Assembly: GCA_035553515.1 (NCBI GenBank)
Contig: DATNDG010000073.1
Location: 1 to 64,000 of the forward strand
Length of the DNA: 64,000 bases
DNA from: DAHUYF01 sp035553515
GTDB lineage: Bacteria; Pseudomonadota; Alphaproteobacteria; ATCC43930; CGMCC-115725
Direction of reading: 5' to 3'
Part shown: positions 44,028 through 52,835 of the stretch, piece by piece
Layout: each line of letters begins with the position of its first letter
Numbering within the stretch: position 1 is the stretch's first letter
The notes under the pieces: model-generated
Seen by the model: the letters and a program-made list of their open reading frames with translations, nothing else
Told to the model about the DNA's origin: nothing
The model's database searches: none
Translations under genes and position numbers: made by a program

Positions 44028-45575
44028 TTAAGGCCGCATCGCCGTCCTCACCGGGCCCGCTTCGCGCAGCTTGGCGGCAAGATTGGCGAATTCACACAAG
44101 AGCGGCCGCGTGTCGCGGGGATCGATGATCTCCTCGACCCCGAACGCCTCGGCCACTCGGAAGGGCGAGCGTACGCGATTCAGGCGCTCCTCGATGTCAC
44201 GCCTCAGCGCCTCGGCGTCGGGCGCCGCTTCGAGGTCGGCGCGGTAGGCGGCTTCGATCCCGCCCTCGACTGGCAAAGAGCCCCAGTCGCCCGAAGGCCA
44301 GGCGTAGCGGTAGTGGAGCCGCGCGTGATTGGTATGCGCCGCACCGGCGACACCGAAGGCCTTGCGCACCAGGATCGAGCACCACGGCACCTGCGCCTGG
44401 TAGACCGCGGCAAGCGCGCGAGCGCCGTGGCGGATGGTTCCGGCCTTTTCGGCTTCGAGCCCGATGATGAAGCCCGGGATATCGACGAGATGCACCACCG
44501 GCAGGTGAAAGGTATTGGCGAGATCGACGAAGCGCGTGATCTTCTGCGACGCGGCAGCCGTCCAGCCGCCGCCATAGATGTAGGGGTCGCTCGCAAGCAC
44601 GGCGACGGGCCAGCCGTCGAGCCGCGCCAGGCCGGTGATCGCCGACCCGCCGAATTTGCGCCCGATCTCGAAGAAGCTGTCGCGGTCGACGACGGCGCGC
44701 ACGATGCGCCGCATGTCATAGACCTTGCGACGGTCCTGCGGCACCGCCTCGATCAGCCAGGGATCGCGGCGCTCGGCATCATCGGCGATCGCGCCGCGCA
44801 GCGGCAGCTCGTACACTGACGAAGGCAGGTAGGACAGAAACCGCCGCGCGCGCGCGAATGCCTCATCCTCGCTCGCGACCACATCATCGATCGCGCCGGC
44901 CCGGGCGTGGATCGCACTGCCGCCGAGCTCTTCCTTGGTGAGGTTCTGGCCGAGCCGCGCCACCACCGGCGGCCCGGCGATGAACATCTGCGAGATGCCT
45001 TCCACCATGAGCGAGTAATGAGCGGTCACGAGACGCGCAGCGCCGAGTCCTGCCACCGAGCCCAACCCCAGCGCCACCACCGGCACCGTGCCAAGATTGG
45101 CGACCACCAGATCCCAGGCCGGATTTGCCGGAACATAGGTGCGCCCCTCGGTTTCGAGCGTCTTCACCGAACCACCGCCGCCCGTCCCGTCCACCAGACG
45201 GATCAGTGGCAGGCGAAGCTCCAACGCCATCTGCTCGCCGATGATCTGCTTGCCGCGGATCGATGCGTCTGCGGCACCGCCGCGCACCGTGAAATCGTCG
45301 CCCCCCACCACCACCGGCCGGCCCTCGATAAGGCCACGCCCGACGACGAAATTCGCCGCCATGAAGCTGTCGAGGGTGCCGGCCGCGCCATACTGCGCCT
45401 TTCCGGCGATCGCGCCCACCTCGTGAAAGCTGCCGGGATCGAGAAGCCTGGCAATCCGCTCGCGTACAGTCAGCTTGCCGCCGTCATGCTGGCGTTTGAC
45501 CTTCTCGGCTCCGCCCATTTGCCGCGCCAGCGCCTCCCGCCGGCGCAGCTCCTCGATGTCGCTTTCCCAGCCCAT
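44028..45575 (-). CDS. Acyl-CoA carboxylase, carboxyltransferase (beta) subunit
   Basis: A 515-residue carboxyltransferase like those of propionyl-, methylcrotonyl- and geranyl-CoA carboxylases. Motifs are KLTVRERIARLLDPGSFHEVGA, LIRLVDGTGGGGSVKTLE, and DIPGFIIGLEAEKAGTIRHGARALAAVYQAQVPWCSILVRKAFGVAGA in the crotonase-fold C-terminal half. The biotin carboxylase and biotin-carrier subunits are not in this window. It opens an operon with the binding protein and the SDR gene, so it may act on a catabolic CoA ester. Substrate not identifiable. Confidence 0.9.
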   Translation of the reverse strand: MGWESDIEELRRREALARQMGGAEKVKRQHDGGKLTVRERIARLLDPGSFHEVGAIAGKAQYGAAGTLDSFMAANFVVGRGLIEGRPVVVGGDDFTVRGGAADASIRGKQIIGEQMALELRLPLIRLVDGTGGGGSVKTLETEGRTYVPANPAWDLVVANLGTVPVVALGLGSVAGLGAARLVTAHYSLMVEGISQMFIAGPPVVARLGQNLTKEELGGSAIHARAGAIDDVVASEDEAFARARRFLSYLPSSVYELPLRGAIADDAERRDPWLIEAVPQDRRKVYDMRRIVRAVVDRDSFFEIGRKFGGSAITGLARLDGWPVAVLASDPYIYGGGWTAAASQKITRFVDLANTFHLPVVHLVDIPGFIIGLEAEKAGTIRHGARALAAVYQAQVPWCSILVRKAFGVAGAAHTNHARLHYRYAWPSGDWGSLPVEGGIEAAYRADLEAAPDAEALRRDIEERLNRVRSPFRVAEAFGVEEIIDPRDTRPLLCEFANLAAKLREAGPVRTAMRP

Positions 45576-45803
45576 CGGTCCTTTTTCCTCTGGCGGGACA
45601 GGATGCTAGCAGCCTCGGGTGCGCTCGGCCATGGCTGTGAGGCTGACGCCCCGGTTATCCAGGCCGCCGACAATGCACGTAAAGCTTGGGATGATCGGGA
45701 CGCACCGGACGTTTATAACCCTTGCCCGGTCAGGGCGCGTTGCGCCATGCTGATGTTCTAGCGCAGGTAGACTTTCGCTTCCTGCGCAAAACCGAAATCA
45801 CGA

Positions 45804-47168
45804 GTGATGTTGCTTATGATGTTTTCTTCTTCGACGCGCAGGCTCGCTGCGCCCGCGCTTGCGGCCGCTGTGCTGACTTCCCTGGCCGGCTGTGCCGGTT
45901 CGCCTTCCACCGGCTCACAGGATGCCGATCTCGCGCTCATCCACGAGGTCATGGCGAAGGTGCGGGAAGGCTATGTCGAGCCGGTCACCGAAGACCGGCT
46001 GACCAAGGATAGCCTCAAAGGCATGCTCACCGGGCTCGATCCGCATTCTGACTATATGGACGAATCCGAATACCAGGAGATGCTGTCGGATAGCGAGGGC
46101 GAGTTTACCGGCATCGGCGCCGAACTGACGCGCGATGACAGCCACCCGAAGATCCTGTCGCCCATCGACGACACGCCGGCTGCGCTTGCGGGCATCAAGC
46201 CAGGCGATGTCATTCTGCGCATCGACGGCATCCCCACGGAGACGATGACGCTCAAGGATGCCGTCGACCGGTTGCGCGGGCCGGCGGGATCGACGGTGCG
46301 GATGACCATCCTGCGCACCGGCAAGCCGCCTTTCGACGTGACGCTGACACGGGCGGTGATCCGCGTCGCCTCCGTCAAATCGCATCTCGAGCCTGGCCAT
46401 ATCGGCTACATCCGCATCAGCACCTTCATGGAGAAGACACAGAGCGAGTTCGTCGACGCGCTTGAGCGGCTGAAGCGCCAATCCGGCGGCAAGCTTGACG
46501 GGCTGGTGCTCGACCTGCGCAACGATCCCGGCGGCCTGTTGGATAGCGCCGTCAATGTCTCGGGCGATTTCCTCGACGGCGGCACGGTAGTCTCGATCCG
46601 CGGCCGCTCGGAGGGCGAGGACGAGACCTTCGATGCGCGCCCCGACGGCGACCGGCTGCACGGCGTTCCGGTGGTCGTGCTAATCAACAGCGCCTCCGCT
46701 TCCGCTTCCGAGATCGTCGCCGGCGCCCTGCAGGACCGCCATCGCGCCACCGTCCTCGGTACGCGCAGCTTCGGCAAGGGCTCGGTGCAGACCATCATCC
46801 CGCTCGACGGTCACGGTGCGCTGCGGCTGACCACCGCGCGCTACTACACACCGTCCGGACGCTCGATCCAGGGCGAAGGCATAACGCCCGATCAGGTCGT
46901 CCTGCCGCCAAAGAACGAGCAGGTGGTCGACGCTACCGTCGTGCATGAGAACAACCTGCCGGGCGCGCTCAAGAATACCGGACCCGAAGACAGCGACACC
47001 GGCCGGAAGACCACCGCCCTCTCGCCAGCCTCGCAGAAAGAGGAAGCGAGCGAGGACGTGGCCATCGATCCGGCGGTGATCGGCACATCCAAGGATTACC
47101 AGCTCCAGATCGCAGTGAAGCAGCTGAAGGAGATGGTCGCGCGCGGCGGTCCGGCCGGCCGGACCTGA
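45804..47168 (+). CDS. S41 family C-terminal processing peptidase (CtpA-like lipoprotein)
   Basis: A 454-residue periplasmic serine protease. A lipobox LAGC near residue 30 predicts lipid attachment, unusual for this family. The PDZ domain is near 100-185 (KILSPIDDTPAALAGIKPGDVILRIDG). The catalytic domain has LDLRNDPGGLLDSAV, the Ser in NSASASASEIVAGALQD, and Lys in RSFGKGSVQT. It clips the C-termini of exported proteins. The start could be GTG 45804 or the ATG at 45807, 45816 or 45819. A convergent enoyl-CoA hydratase gene follows. Confidence 0.94.
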   Translation: MMLLMMFSSSTRRLAAPALAAAVLTSLAGCAGSPSTGSQDADLALIHEVMAKVREGYVEPVTEDRLTKDSLKGMLTGLDPHSDYMDESEYQEMLSDSEGEFTGIGAELTRDDSHPKILSPIDDTPAALAGIKPGDVILRIDGIPTETMTLKDAVDRLRGPAGSTVRMTILRTGKPPFDVTLTRAVIRVASVKSHLEPGHIGYIRISTFMEKTQSEFVDALERLKRQSGGKLDGLVLDLRNDPGGLLDSAVNVSGDFLDGGTVVSIRGRSEGEDETFDARPDGDRLHGVPVVVLINSASASASEIVAGALQDRHRATVLGTRSFGKGSVQTIIPLDGHGALRLTTARYYTPSGRSIQGEGITPDQVVLPPKNEQVVDATVVHENNLPGALKNTGPEDSDTGRKTTALSPASQKEEASEDVAIDPAVIGTSKDYQLQIAVKQLKEMVARGGPAGRT

Positions 47169-47175
47169 CCCGGGC

Positions 47176-48033
47176 TCAGGCGAACGGCCGCTCTGTCCAC
47201 CAGGGGAAGAACCCCGGCATGTCCCGGCTAACCTGCTGGGTGAAGTGCGGCTTCCGCTTTTCCAGGAACGAGGCAACGCCTTCATAGGCGTCCGGCGAGC
47301 GTCCCATCGCCTGTATACCGCGCGAATCGATCTTGTGCGCCTCCATCGGATGGTCGGCGCCGAGCATGCGCCAGAGCATCTGCCGCGCCATGGCCGCCGA
47401 CACTGCAGAGGTGTTCTCGGCAATCTCGCGCGCGACGGCGCGCGCCGCAGGGAGCAACTCCGGCAACGGCAGCACCGCCTTGACGAGCCCGCCCGCCCGC
47501 GCCTCCTCGGCGCCGAAGACACGGCCGGTCAGCACCCAATCGAGCGCCTGCTGAATGCCGACGAGACGCGGCAGAAACCAGCTGCTGCACGCTTCCGGAA
47601 CCACGCCACGCCGGGTGAAGACGAAGCCGAAGCGCGCGCCATCGGCGGCGAGACGCATGTCCATCGGCAATTGCATGGTGGCGCCGACGCCGACCGCCGG
47701 GCCGTTGACCGCCGCGATCACCGGTTTGCGGCACTCGAAGATGCGCAGACTGACCGTGCCGCCACCGTCGCGGCGCTGCTCTTCCGCGGCAATCGCGCCC
47801 CGCGCCGCGTAGTCGAAGGTCTTGGCGCCGGCGGAAAGGTCGGCGCCGGCGCAAAAGGCGCGGCCGGCGCCGGTGACGATGACCGCGCGGACCGCATCAT
47901 CGGCATCGATGCGGTCGAAGGCGTCCAGCAGCTCCAGCCGCATGGTGTTGGTGAAGGCGTTGAGCTTCTCCGGACGATTGAGGGTGATGGTGGCGATCCC
48001 GTCGTCGACCGCGTAGAGGATCTCGCTGAACAT
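47176..48033 (-). CDS. Enoyl-CoA hydratase/isomerase family protein
   Basis: A 285-residue crotonase-fold protein. It has LNRPEKLNAFTNTMRLEL, the oxyanion hole AGRAFCAGADLSAG and NGPAVGVGATMQLPMDMRLAADGARFGFVFTRRGVVPEACSSW with the catalytic-position Glu. The insert AARGAIAAEEQRRDGGGTVS is longer than typical. It hydrates or isomerises enoyl-CoA esters, fitting CoA-linked ring or side-chain breakdown. The ATG at 48033 is the family start; the open frame beyond is not protein-like. The frameshifted NTF2-like gene lies upstream on the same strand. Confidence 0.93.
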   Translation of the reverse strand: MFSEILYAVDDGIATITLNRPEKLNAFTNTMRLELLDAFDRIDADDAVRAVIVTGAGRAFCAGADLSAGAKTFDYAARGAIAAEEQRRDGGGTVSLRIFECRKPVIAAVNGPAVGVGATMQLPMDMRLAADGARFGFVFTRRGVVPEACSSWFLPRLVGIQQALDWVLTGRVFGAEEARAGGLVKAVLPLPELLPAARAVAREIAENTSAVSAAMARQMLWRMLGADHPMEAHKIDSRGIQAMGRSPDAYEGVASFLEKRKPHFTQQVSRDMPGFFPWWTERPFA

Positions 48034-48076
48034 TGCTGTCTTTCGTCCTTCCCGGCGTTGCCACCAGGCGCCGCGG

Positions 48077-48476
48077 TCAGACGATCGCGATGCTCGGCGC
48101 TCCGCCCTCTTTCCAGATATTGAAGACGGCATCCCACTCGGCAATCTGCCGGCTGCGCATGCGCCAGAACTCCCTGCCGCGGCCACGCACGCCTTCCCAT
48201 GAGGTGTCCCAATCGTTGCCTATGAGATCGCTCATCACCATGCGCAGATTTCTCGAGACGTTAGCGGCGCTGCCGCGCGAAGCGGGCACGGAGGAGGCGC
48301 TCGATCGCGGCGCGATCGCGCATCTCCGGGAAATCGCCGAAGCGAGCGACCGCGTCTTCGGTAAAGCCGGTGACGATGCTGGCGATATCAGCGCGCGCGA
48401 ACCGCGCTTCGACGTCCTTCACGATGTCGGCCGCGATCGCGAGCGTCAGCGCGTCGCCTGATTGCGTCGCCGCCAT
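48077..48476 (-). pseudogene. NTF2/SnoaL-like gene broken by a frameshift
   Basis: Two minus-strand frames together match one NTF2-like protein of about 130 residues. The first (48476 to about 48265) gives AIAADIVKDVEARFARADIA and ends ERLLRARFARQRR at a stop. The second, shifted by one base, continues NVSRNLRMVMSDLIGNDWDTSWEG and VRGRGREFWRMRSRQIAEWDAVFNIWKEGG to 48077, the expected second half. The shift lies around 48260-48285 in a CGCCGC stretch. It may be a real mutation or a sequencing error. Confidence 0.8.
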
Positions 48477-48506
48477 CCTGCCCTCCCCGCTCGATTCGAC
48501 CGCGGC

Positions 48507-48683
48507 TCAGTCTTCCTCGGCGAGCACCTCGCTTGCATGCTCGTGCTCGGCGAGCCGCTCCTCGCAGCGCTCGGCCAGCTCGACGAGCTCCGCCGCTTCG
48601 CTGCCGCTCGTCTCCTCGGCGGCGCGGCGGCACCGCTCCGCCATTTGGCGCAGATAGACGATGCTTCCTGAACGGCCGATCAT
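48507..48683 (-). CDS. Hypothetical small coiled-coil protein
   Basis: A 58-residue acidic, helical protein: YLRQMAERCRRAAEETSGSE followed by LVELAERCEERLAEHEHASEVLAEED, a two-helix pattern resembling small alphaproteobacterial proteins of unknown role. Two cysteines fall at similar positions in each helix (RC and RC). The ATG at 48683 has GGAGG 9 nt upstream; a longer open frame to 48764 is less likely. It lies divergent from the RMD1-family gene. Confidence 0.55.
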   Translation of the reverse strand: MIGRSGSIVYLRQMAERCRRAAEETSGSEAAELVELAERCEERLAEHEHASEVLAEED

Positions 48684-48845
48684 GTGCCCCCAGCCTCCGG
48701 CGAGCGCCTTTTTCTGCCTGTGGATAAGTTTCTGCTGACGCGAAGTTCTCGCCGTCTCACTCATAGCCGTGCCGCCGAGGGTTGTCCATCGGCCCTCCGG
48801 CGGGGCAATATCCAGCCGCCGAAACCGCGTTGCCCCTGCCGCAAC

Positions 48846-49655
48846 ATGGATGCGCCTATACCTTCGATTTCCATGCCGGTCCGAGCGCTGCTGCTTGGCG
48901 AGCGCCTCGATACGCGCGGGCTGGAGCGCGACGACACCATCGCCACCAACCCGCTGACGCTGCGCATCGGCCGCAACGGCATCGCTTTTCTCTTCCGCTA
49001 CGGTGTCGCCGTCTTCGCCGGATTGTCGGCGATCGAGGAGGACGAGGTCGTGCGCTCGCTGCGCCCGCGCATCAGCGAGCCGGCGGCTGCGCCGGAGACC
49101 GATCAGCTCCAGATCCTGATCAGGCCCGGTGGCGAGGATCAGGTCGATCCCTCGGGCGCCATCCTGCTCCGGGAAGCGTCCGCAGAGCGGCTGCAGATCG
49201 TCGCCAATGTGCTGTCGAAGAGTCTAATCCTATCTCATTACGAGGCCCGCATCGCCAATGCTTTCGATCAGATCGAGCCGCTGGCCGAGCGGCTACAGAG
49301 GACTGGCCGCAGCGGCTACCAGGCGCGGCAGCTGTTGCAGCAAATCGGTCGGGTACTGCTGACCCAGCAGCGCATGGTCGGACGCGCGGAGATGGAGGAG
49401 AAGCCCGACGTGCTCTGGGATCACCCGGAGCTCGAGCGGCTTTACGCGCGGCTCGAGGACGAATATGAACTCGCCGAGCGCAGCCGCGCCCTGGAGGCCA
49501 AGCTTGTGCTGGTCAGCGATACCGTCGGCACGGTGCTCGACCTCGTGCAAAACCAGCGCGCCGTAAGGCTCGAATGGTACATCATCGGACTGATCGTCAT
49601 CGAGATTCTGCTCAGCGTCGCGGACATGATGCTGCGGCTGCGCGGCGCAGGCTAA
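48846..49655 (+). CDS. RMD1/DUF155 family membrane protein
   Basis: A 269-residue protein of the RMD1 (sporulation/mitochondrial division, DUF155) family better known in eukaryotes. The body has LRIGRNGIAFLFRYGVAVFAGLSAIEEDEVV, and VLSKSLILSHYEARIANAFDQIEPLAERL, and the end has a single membrane segment WYIIGLIVIEILLSVADMML near residues 244-263. The central region is helical, with LEAKLVLVSDTVGTVLDLVQNQRAVRLEW in the family pattern. Function in bacteria is unknown. No ribosome site is obvious. Confidence 0.87.
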   Translation: MDAPIPSISMPVRALLLGERLDTRGLERDDTIATNPLTLRIGRNGIAFLFRYGVAVFAGLSAIEEDEVVRSLRPRISEPAAAPETDQLQILIRPGGEDQVDPSGAILLREASAERLQIVANVLSKSLILSHYEARIANAFDQIEPLAERLQRTGRSGYQARQLLQQIGRVLLTQQRMVGRAEMEEKPDVLWDHPELERLYARLEDEYELAERSRALEAKLVLVSDTVGTVLDLVQNQRAVRLEWYIIGLIVIEILLSVADMMLRLRGAG

Positions 49656-49664
49656 GGCCAGACA

Positions 49665-50501
49665 TCACCCCCGACCAGCCGTCCTGCGGTCGACATCGGC
49701 AGGCGCAGCGCCCGGACGATAGCCGAAGGAGTAGACACGCCGCTGATGGCGGCGGTCGGCATCGGCGTGTGGACCGAGATCCCACAGCTCCAGCGTGTAC
49801 CACCAGCTCGCCTTGGGCTGCTGCGGTCCGGCAATCGGCGCGAGGTTGAGGACAACGTAGCTGCCGCCGATGCGCAGCAGCTCACTCGCATGATCATTGC
49901 TGCCGATGGCGTTGTGCTTAGCGAGCCAGTCGCCATCTTCGGCTTGTGCCGTCGACAGCAGGCGGCAGCCCCGCGGCGCGACCGCTACATAGGTGCCGGG
50001 AATGAGCGCCGGGTGGTCGCTCTCTTGCGACGCAGCGCCGCGCCCGCGATCGGCCAGCACATAATGTTCGCCGCGGAACACCAATACCTCGTCGCTGCGT
50101 CGGCCGGAGACGGGGATCTCCAGTCGATAGACGGCAAAGCCGCGCGTTGCAGCATAAGGGCGATGCGCGACGGTGATGCCCAGCGGATCGAGCCCGCGGC
50201 AGCGCTTGCGCAGGCGCAGATAGCTCGGCATGTCAGGCTGGTCCGAGCGCTCGACCGGCTCGATCACGGTAAAATCGCCCTGCCGCAGCTTCGCCAGCAG
50301 GGGCGCGCAGTCGACGCCCTCGCCGCAGCCGCCCTCCGGCTTGAAGGCGCGGCCGTTCAGCAACTGAGCGATCGTTGCCTTGGCGTGATCGGCGTAGGCA
50401 TGGGATGCTTGCGGGGCGGCATCGGCCACCGGCGTCAGCATCAACGCCGCGGCGAGCGCAAGAGCCGACCATGCCGGCCGCGCTCCGATCTTCTTCTTCA
50501 T
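49665..50501 (-). CDS. Hypothetical exported protein
   Basis: A 278-residue protein I do not recognise. It has a signal peptide, KKKIGARPAWSALALAAALM with cleavage near VADAAPQ. Cysteines at CGEGVDC, KRCRG and GCRLL could form disulfides. Later stretches include TIAQLLNGRAFKPEGG and ASWWYTLELWDLGPHADADRRHQRRVYSFGY. It is soluble after cleavage. The ATG at 50501 begins the basic signal start; ATG 50519 is an alternative. It converges with the RMD1 gene. Confidence 0.7.
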   Translation of the reverse strand: MKKKIGARPAWSALALAAALMLTPVADAAPQASHAYADHAKATIAQLLNGRAFKPEGGCGEGVDCAPLLAKLRQGDFTVIEPVERSDQPDMPSYLRLRKRCRGLDPLGITVAHRPYAATRGFAVYRLEIPVSGRRSDEVLVFRGEHYVLADRGRGAASQESDHPALIPGTYVAVAPRGCRLLSTAQAEDGDWLAKHNAIGSNDHASELLRIGGSYVVLNLAPIAGPQQPKASWWYTLELWDLGPHADADRRHQRRVYSFGYRPGAAPADVDRRTAGRG

Positions 50502-51008
50502 GCCGCTGGGGCGTCCCATCGGGCTCCTCTGGTCATCTCCGCGCCAGCGTCTCGGCCACGAGGGCACGGCAAGCGCCCGGCCGGCGGCGCACCGCCAAGT
50601 CGGCAGCAGCATGGCGGGCGCGGCGCCGTTCACAAAGCCGCCTCATTGTCGCACCGCGCGGACAATCACACCACCCGGGAAACCAATTCGATAGCGGCAA
50701 AAAGTGGCATTTGGGAGCAATCGCGGCGAATCCACGGGTTTTTGCCCGCGGCACAGGCGGCGGGCGAGCCTTTCGGCGGCGCCCCACCGGCGATCGGCAT
50801 GGGACCCGGCTCGGTGCTTGTGCATGCGCTCCGCATTGCGATCGTCAGCGGTCGCTCGTATGGCAATTCCTCAGCCTCTACACCACGACCGCCATATACC
50901 TCTATCTTGATCGCGCAGCCTTGGCTTTGCACCACTGGCGGAGCTGGGGCCGTGGGCGCACGCGCACGGCAACCGAGCGCTACCGGAGATCCAGAACGGG
51001 CCCGCACC
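50502..51008. other. Long intergenic region without a clear gene
   Basis: This 507 bp between two divergent genes contains only short ORFs on both strands that have no protein-like composition. I see no repeat or hairpin of note. It must hold the promoters of the exported protein and the small membrane protein. Confidence 0.5.
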
Positions 51009-51197
51009 ATGTCGAAGCACGATGACGACGAGAACGAGGGCGATGACCGCAGAACGCGGAGCCTGGCCGGGCTCGCGGCGATCCTGCTCCTTGCAGTGAT
51101 CGCGCTTTATCTGATCGACCGGTTGCGGGGCGTGTCGGAGCTGCAGGACTGCTTCATGTCGGGACGGACCAATTGCGCACCGATCGACACCCGCTGA
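51009..51197 (+). CDS. Small single-pass membrane protein, conserved hypothetical
   Basis: A 62-residue protein: a charged head (SKHDDDENEGDDRRTRSLA), one membrane helix (LAAILLLAVIALYLIDRL), then a periplasmic tail, QDCFMSGRTNCAPIDTR. The end with DCxMSGRxNCAPI is a pattern I associate with small alphaproteobacterial proteins of unknown function. Two cysteines in the tail could pair. The gene is short and lies alone ahead of the methyltransferase. Confidence 0.7.
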   Translation: MSKHDDDENEGDDRRTRSLAGLAAILLLAVIALYLIDRLRGVSELQDCFMSGRTNCAPIDTR

Positions 51198-51312
51198 CGG
51201 GGCTCGCCGCCCGCTGGCTGACGGCGGCAGGAGGGCGCGGCGGGCTTCAGCTTCGCGGCAGCAAGCCCGGCTGCAGCTTGCAGCCCTGCCGATACCGTCC
51301 TAAATCGCCGGC

Positions 51313-52107
51313 ATGCCTCAGGTTGAGCGCCGCTTTCTCACCACCGTGTCGCACTATGTTGCGGGGCGGCTTCGTTATCCGCCGCCGCTCATTACCGCCG
51401 TCGCCGATGCGGTACGGCTCGAGCGCAGCGACCGGCTGCTCGATCTCGGCTGCGGTCCCGGCTTTCTTGCGATCGCTTTCGCGCCCCATGTCGCTGAGGT
51501 AGTGGCGATGGATCCCGAACCCGCCATGCTCGCCGCGGCCGAAGCAGCGGCGCAGGGTGCGAAGGGACGCTTTAGCTTCGTGCTCGGCGGCTCGGAGCAG
51601 CTCGGGCCCGAGCTCGGGCGCTTCGCGCTCGTTACCATGGGGCGCTCCTTCCACTGGATGGACCGACCGCGGACGCTTGCCACGCTCGACCGCATGATCA
51701 AGCCCACGGGCGGCGTCGCGCTGTTCGTGGATCGCCAACCCGACGCGCCGGAGAATGCCTGGCACAAGGCATGGCGCGCGACGCGCGAACGCTTCGCTTT
51801 GCAGGAAGCGGCGCCGCGCCCAGCGGACGCGAAGGATCACGCATCGGTGCTGCGGCAGTCGGCCTTCAGCAACGTCCGCCGGCTCGCCGAACGCTATTGC
51901 CGACGGACGAGCGTGGACGAGCTGGTCGCACGCGCGCTCTCCACCTCCACGACTTCGCCGGCGGTGCTCGGCCAAGACCAGGCGCGATTCGAGCAGGAGA
52001 TCCGCGCGGCCGTGGCACCCTTTGCAGAAAACGGCGCCGTCACCGAGCTCGTGGAGGCGGAGGCGCTGCTTGCCACCCGGCCGCCGACCGGTCAGCCGCC
52101 GAGATAG
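51313..52107 (+). CDS. Class I SAM-dependent methyltransferase
   Basis: A 264-residue methyltransferase. Motif I is LLDLGCGPGFLAIAFAPHV near residues 42-60, and VVAMDPEPAMLAAAEAAAQ is the acidic post-I ribose contact. The FHWMDRPRTLATLDRMIKP segment is characteristic of the methyltransferase-11 group. The substrate is unknown. Its last 16 bases overlap the convergent livF end (52092-52107). Confidence 0.9.
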   Translation: MPQVERRFLTTVSHYVAGRLRYPPPLITAVADAVRLERSDRLLDLGCGPGFLAIAFAPHVAEVVAMDPEPAMLAAAEAAAQGAKGRFSFVLGGSEQLGPELGRFALVTMGRSFHWMDRPRTLATLDRMIKPTGGVALFVDRQPDAPENAWHKAWRATRERFALQEAAPRPADAKDHASVLRQSAFSNVRRLAERYCRRTSVDELVARALSTSTTSPAVLGQDQARFEQEIRAAVAPFAENGAVTELVEAEALLATRPPTGQPPR

Positions 52108-52835
52108 GCCTTCACCACCGACGCATCGGCGGCGAGTTCCGCCGGCGTGCCCGACATGACGATCTGTCCGTCGCGCAGGATGTAGGCGCGGTTCGCCACC
52201 GAAAAGCCGGAACTCAGGCTCTGCTCGGCGAGCAGTACGCTCATGCCCTGGCTCTGCAGCCTCGGCAGCATCCGGAAGATCGAGAGCACGACCTTGGGCG
52301 CGAGTCCGGCGGAGGGCTCGTCGAGCAGCAGCAGCCGCGGGTCGGTCATCAGCGCGCGGGCAATCGCCACCATCATCTGCTCGCCGCCGGAAAGCGTGCC
52401 TGCCGCCTGACGCAGCCGCGCGGCAATTTCCGGGAACAGCCCCAGCACGCGCTCGCGCAGCTCGGCGCGACGCGACGCAGAGCAGAGGCGACCGCCGAGC
52501 TGGAGATGCTCGGCCACCGACATGCGCGGGAAGAGCTCGCGTCCGCTCGGCACATGGCCGATGCCGGCGCGCGCGACCAGGTGCGCCGGACGGCCGCCGA
52601 TCGACTCACCGAAGAGGCGGACGCTGCCGGAACGCGGCGCGAGAATGCCGGCGATGGTCCGCAGCAGCGTCGTCTTTCCCGCGCCATTCGCGCCCAGCAG
52701 CATCGTGATGCCACCGGCCTCTATCTCGAGCGACACGCCATGCAGGATGGTCAAGGGACCGATGCCGGTGACGACGTTCTCGACGCTCAGCGCCGGAGCG
52801 GATGCCGGCTGCGTCGCCGGCGCAGCGACGCTCAC
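52092..52835 (-). CDS. livF: Liv-type ABC transporter ATPase (LivF)
   Basis: A 247-residue ABC ATPase. Walker A LGANGAGKTTLL near residue 52, signature LSGGEQMMVAIARAL, Walker B LLLLDEPSAGL. The length and end, VKAYLGG, match LivF. It is the second ATPase of the uptake system; the first is fused to LivM in the preceding gene. The start is GTG and overlaps the livMG stop by 4 bases (GTGA). Convergent with the methyltransferase. Confidence 0.95.
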   Translation of the reverse strand: MSVAAPATQPASAPALSVENVVTGIGPLTILHGVSLEIEAGGITMLLGANGAGKTTLLRTIAGILAPRSGSVRLFGESIGGRPAHLVARAGIGHVPSGRELFPRMSVAEHLQLGGRLCSASRRAELRERVLGLFPEIAARLRQAAGTLSGGEQMMVAIARALMTDPRLLLLDEPSAGLAPKVVLSIFRMLPRLQSQGMSVLLAEQSLSSGFSVANRAYILRDGQIVMSGTPAELAADASVVKAYLGG

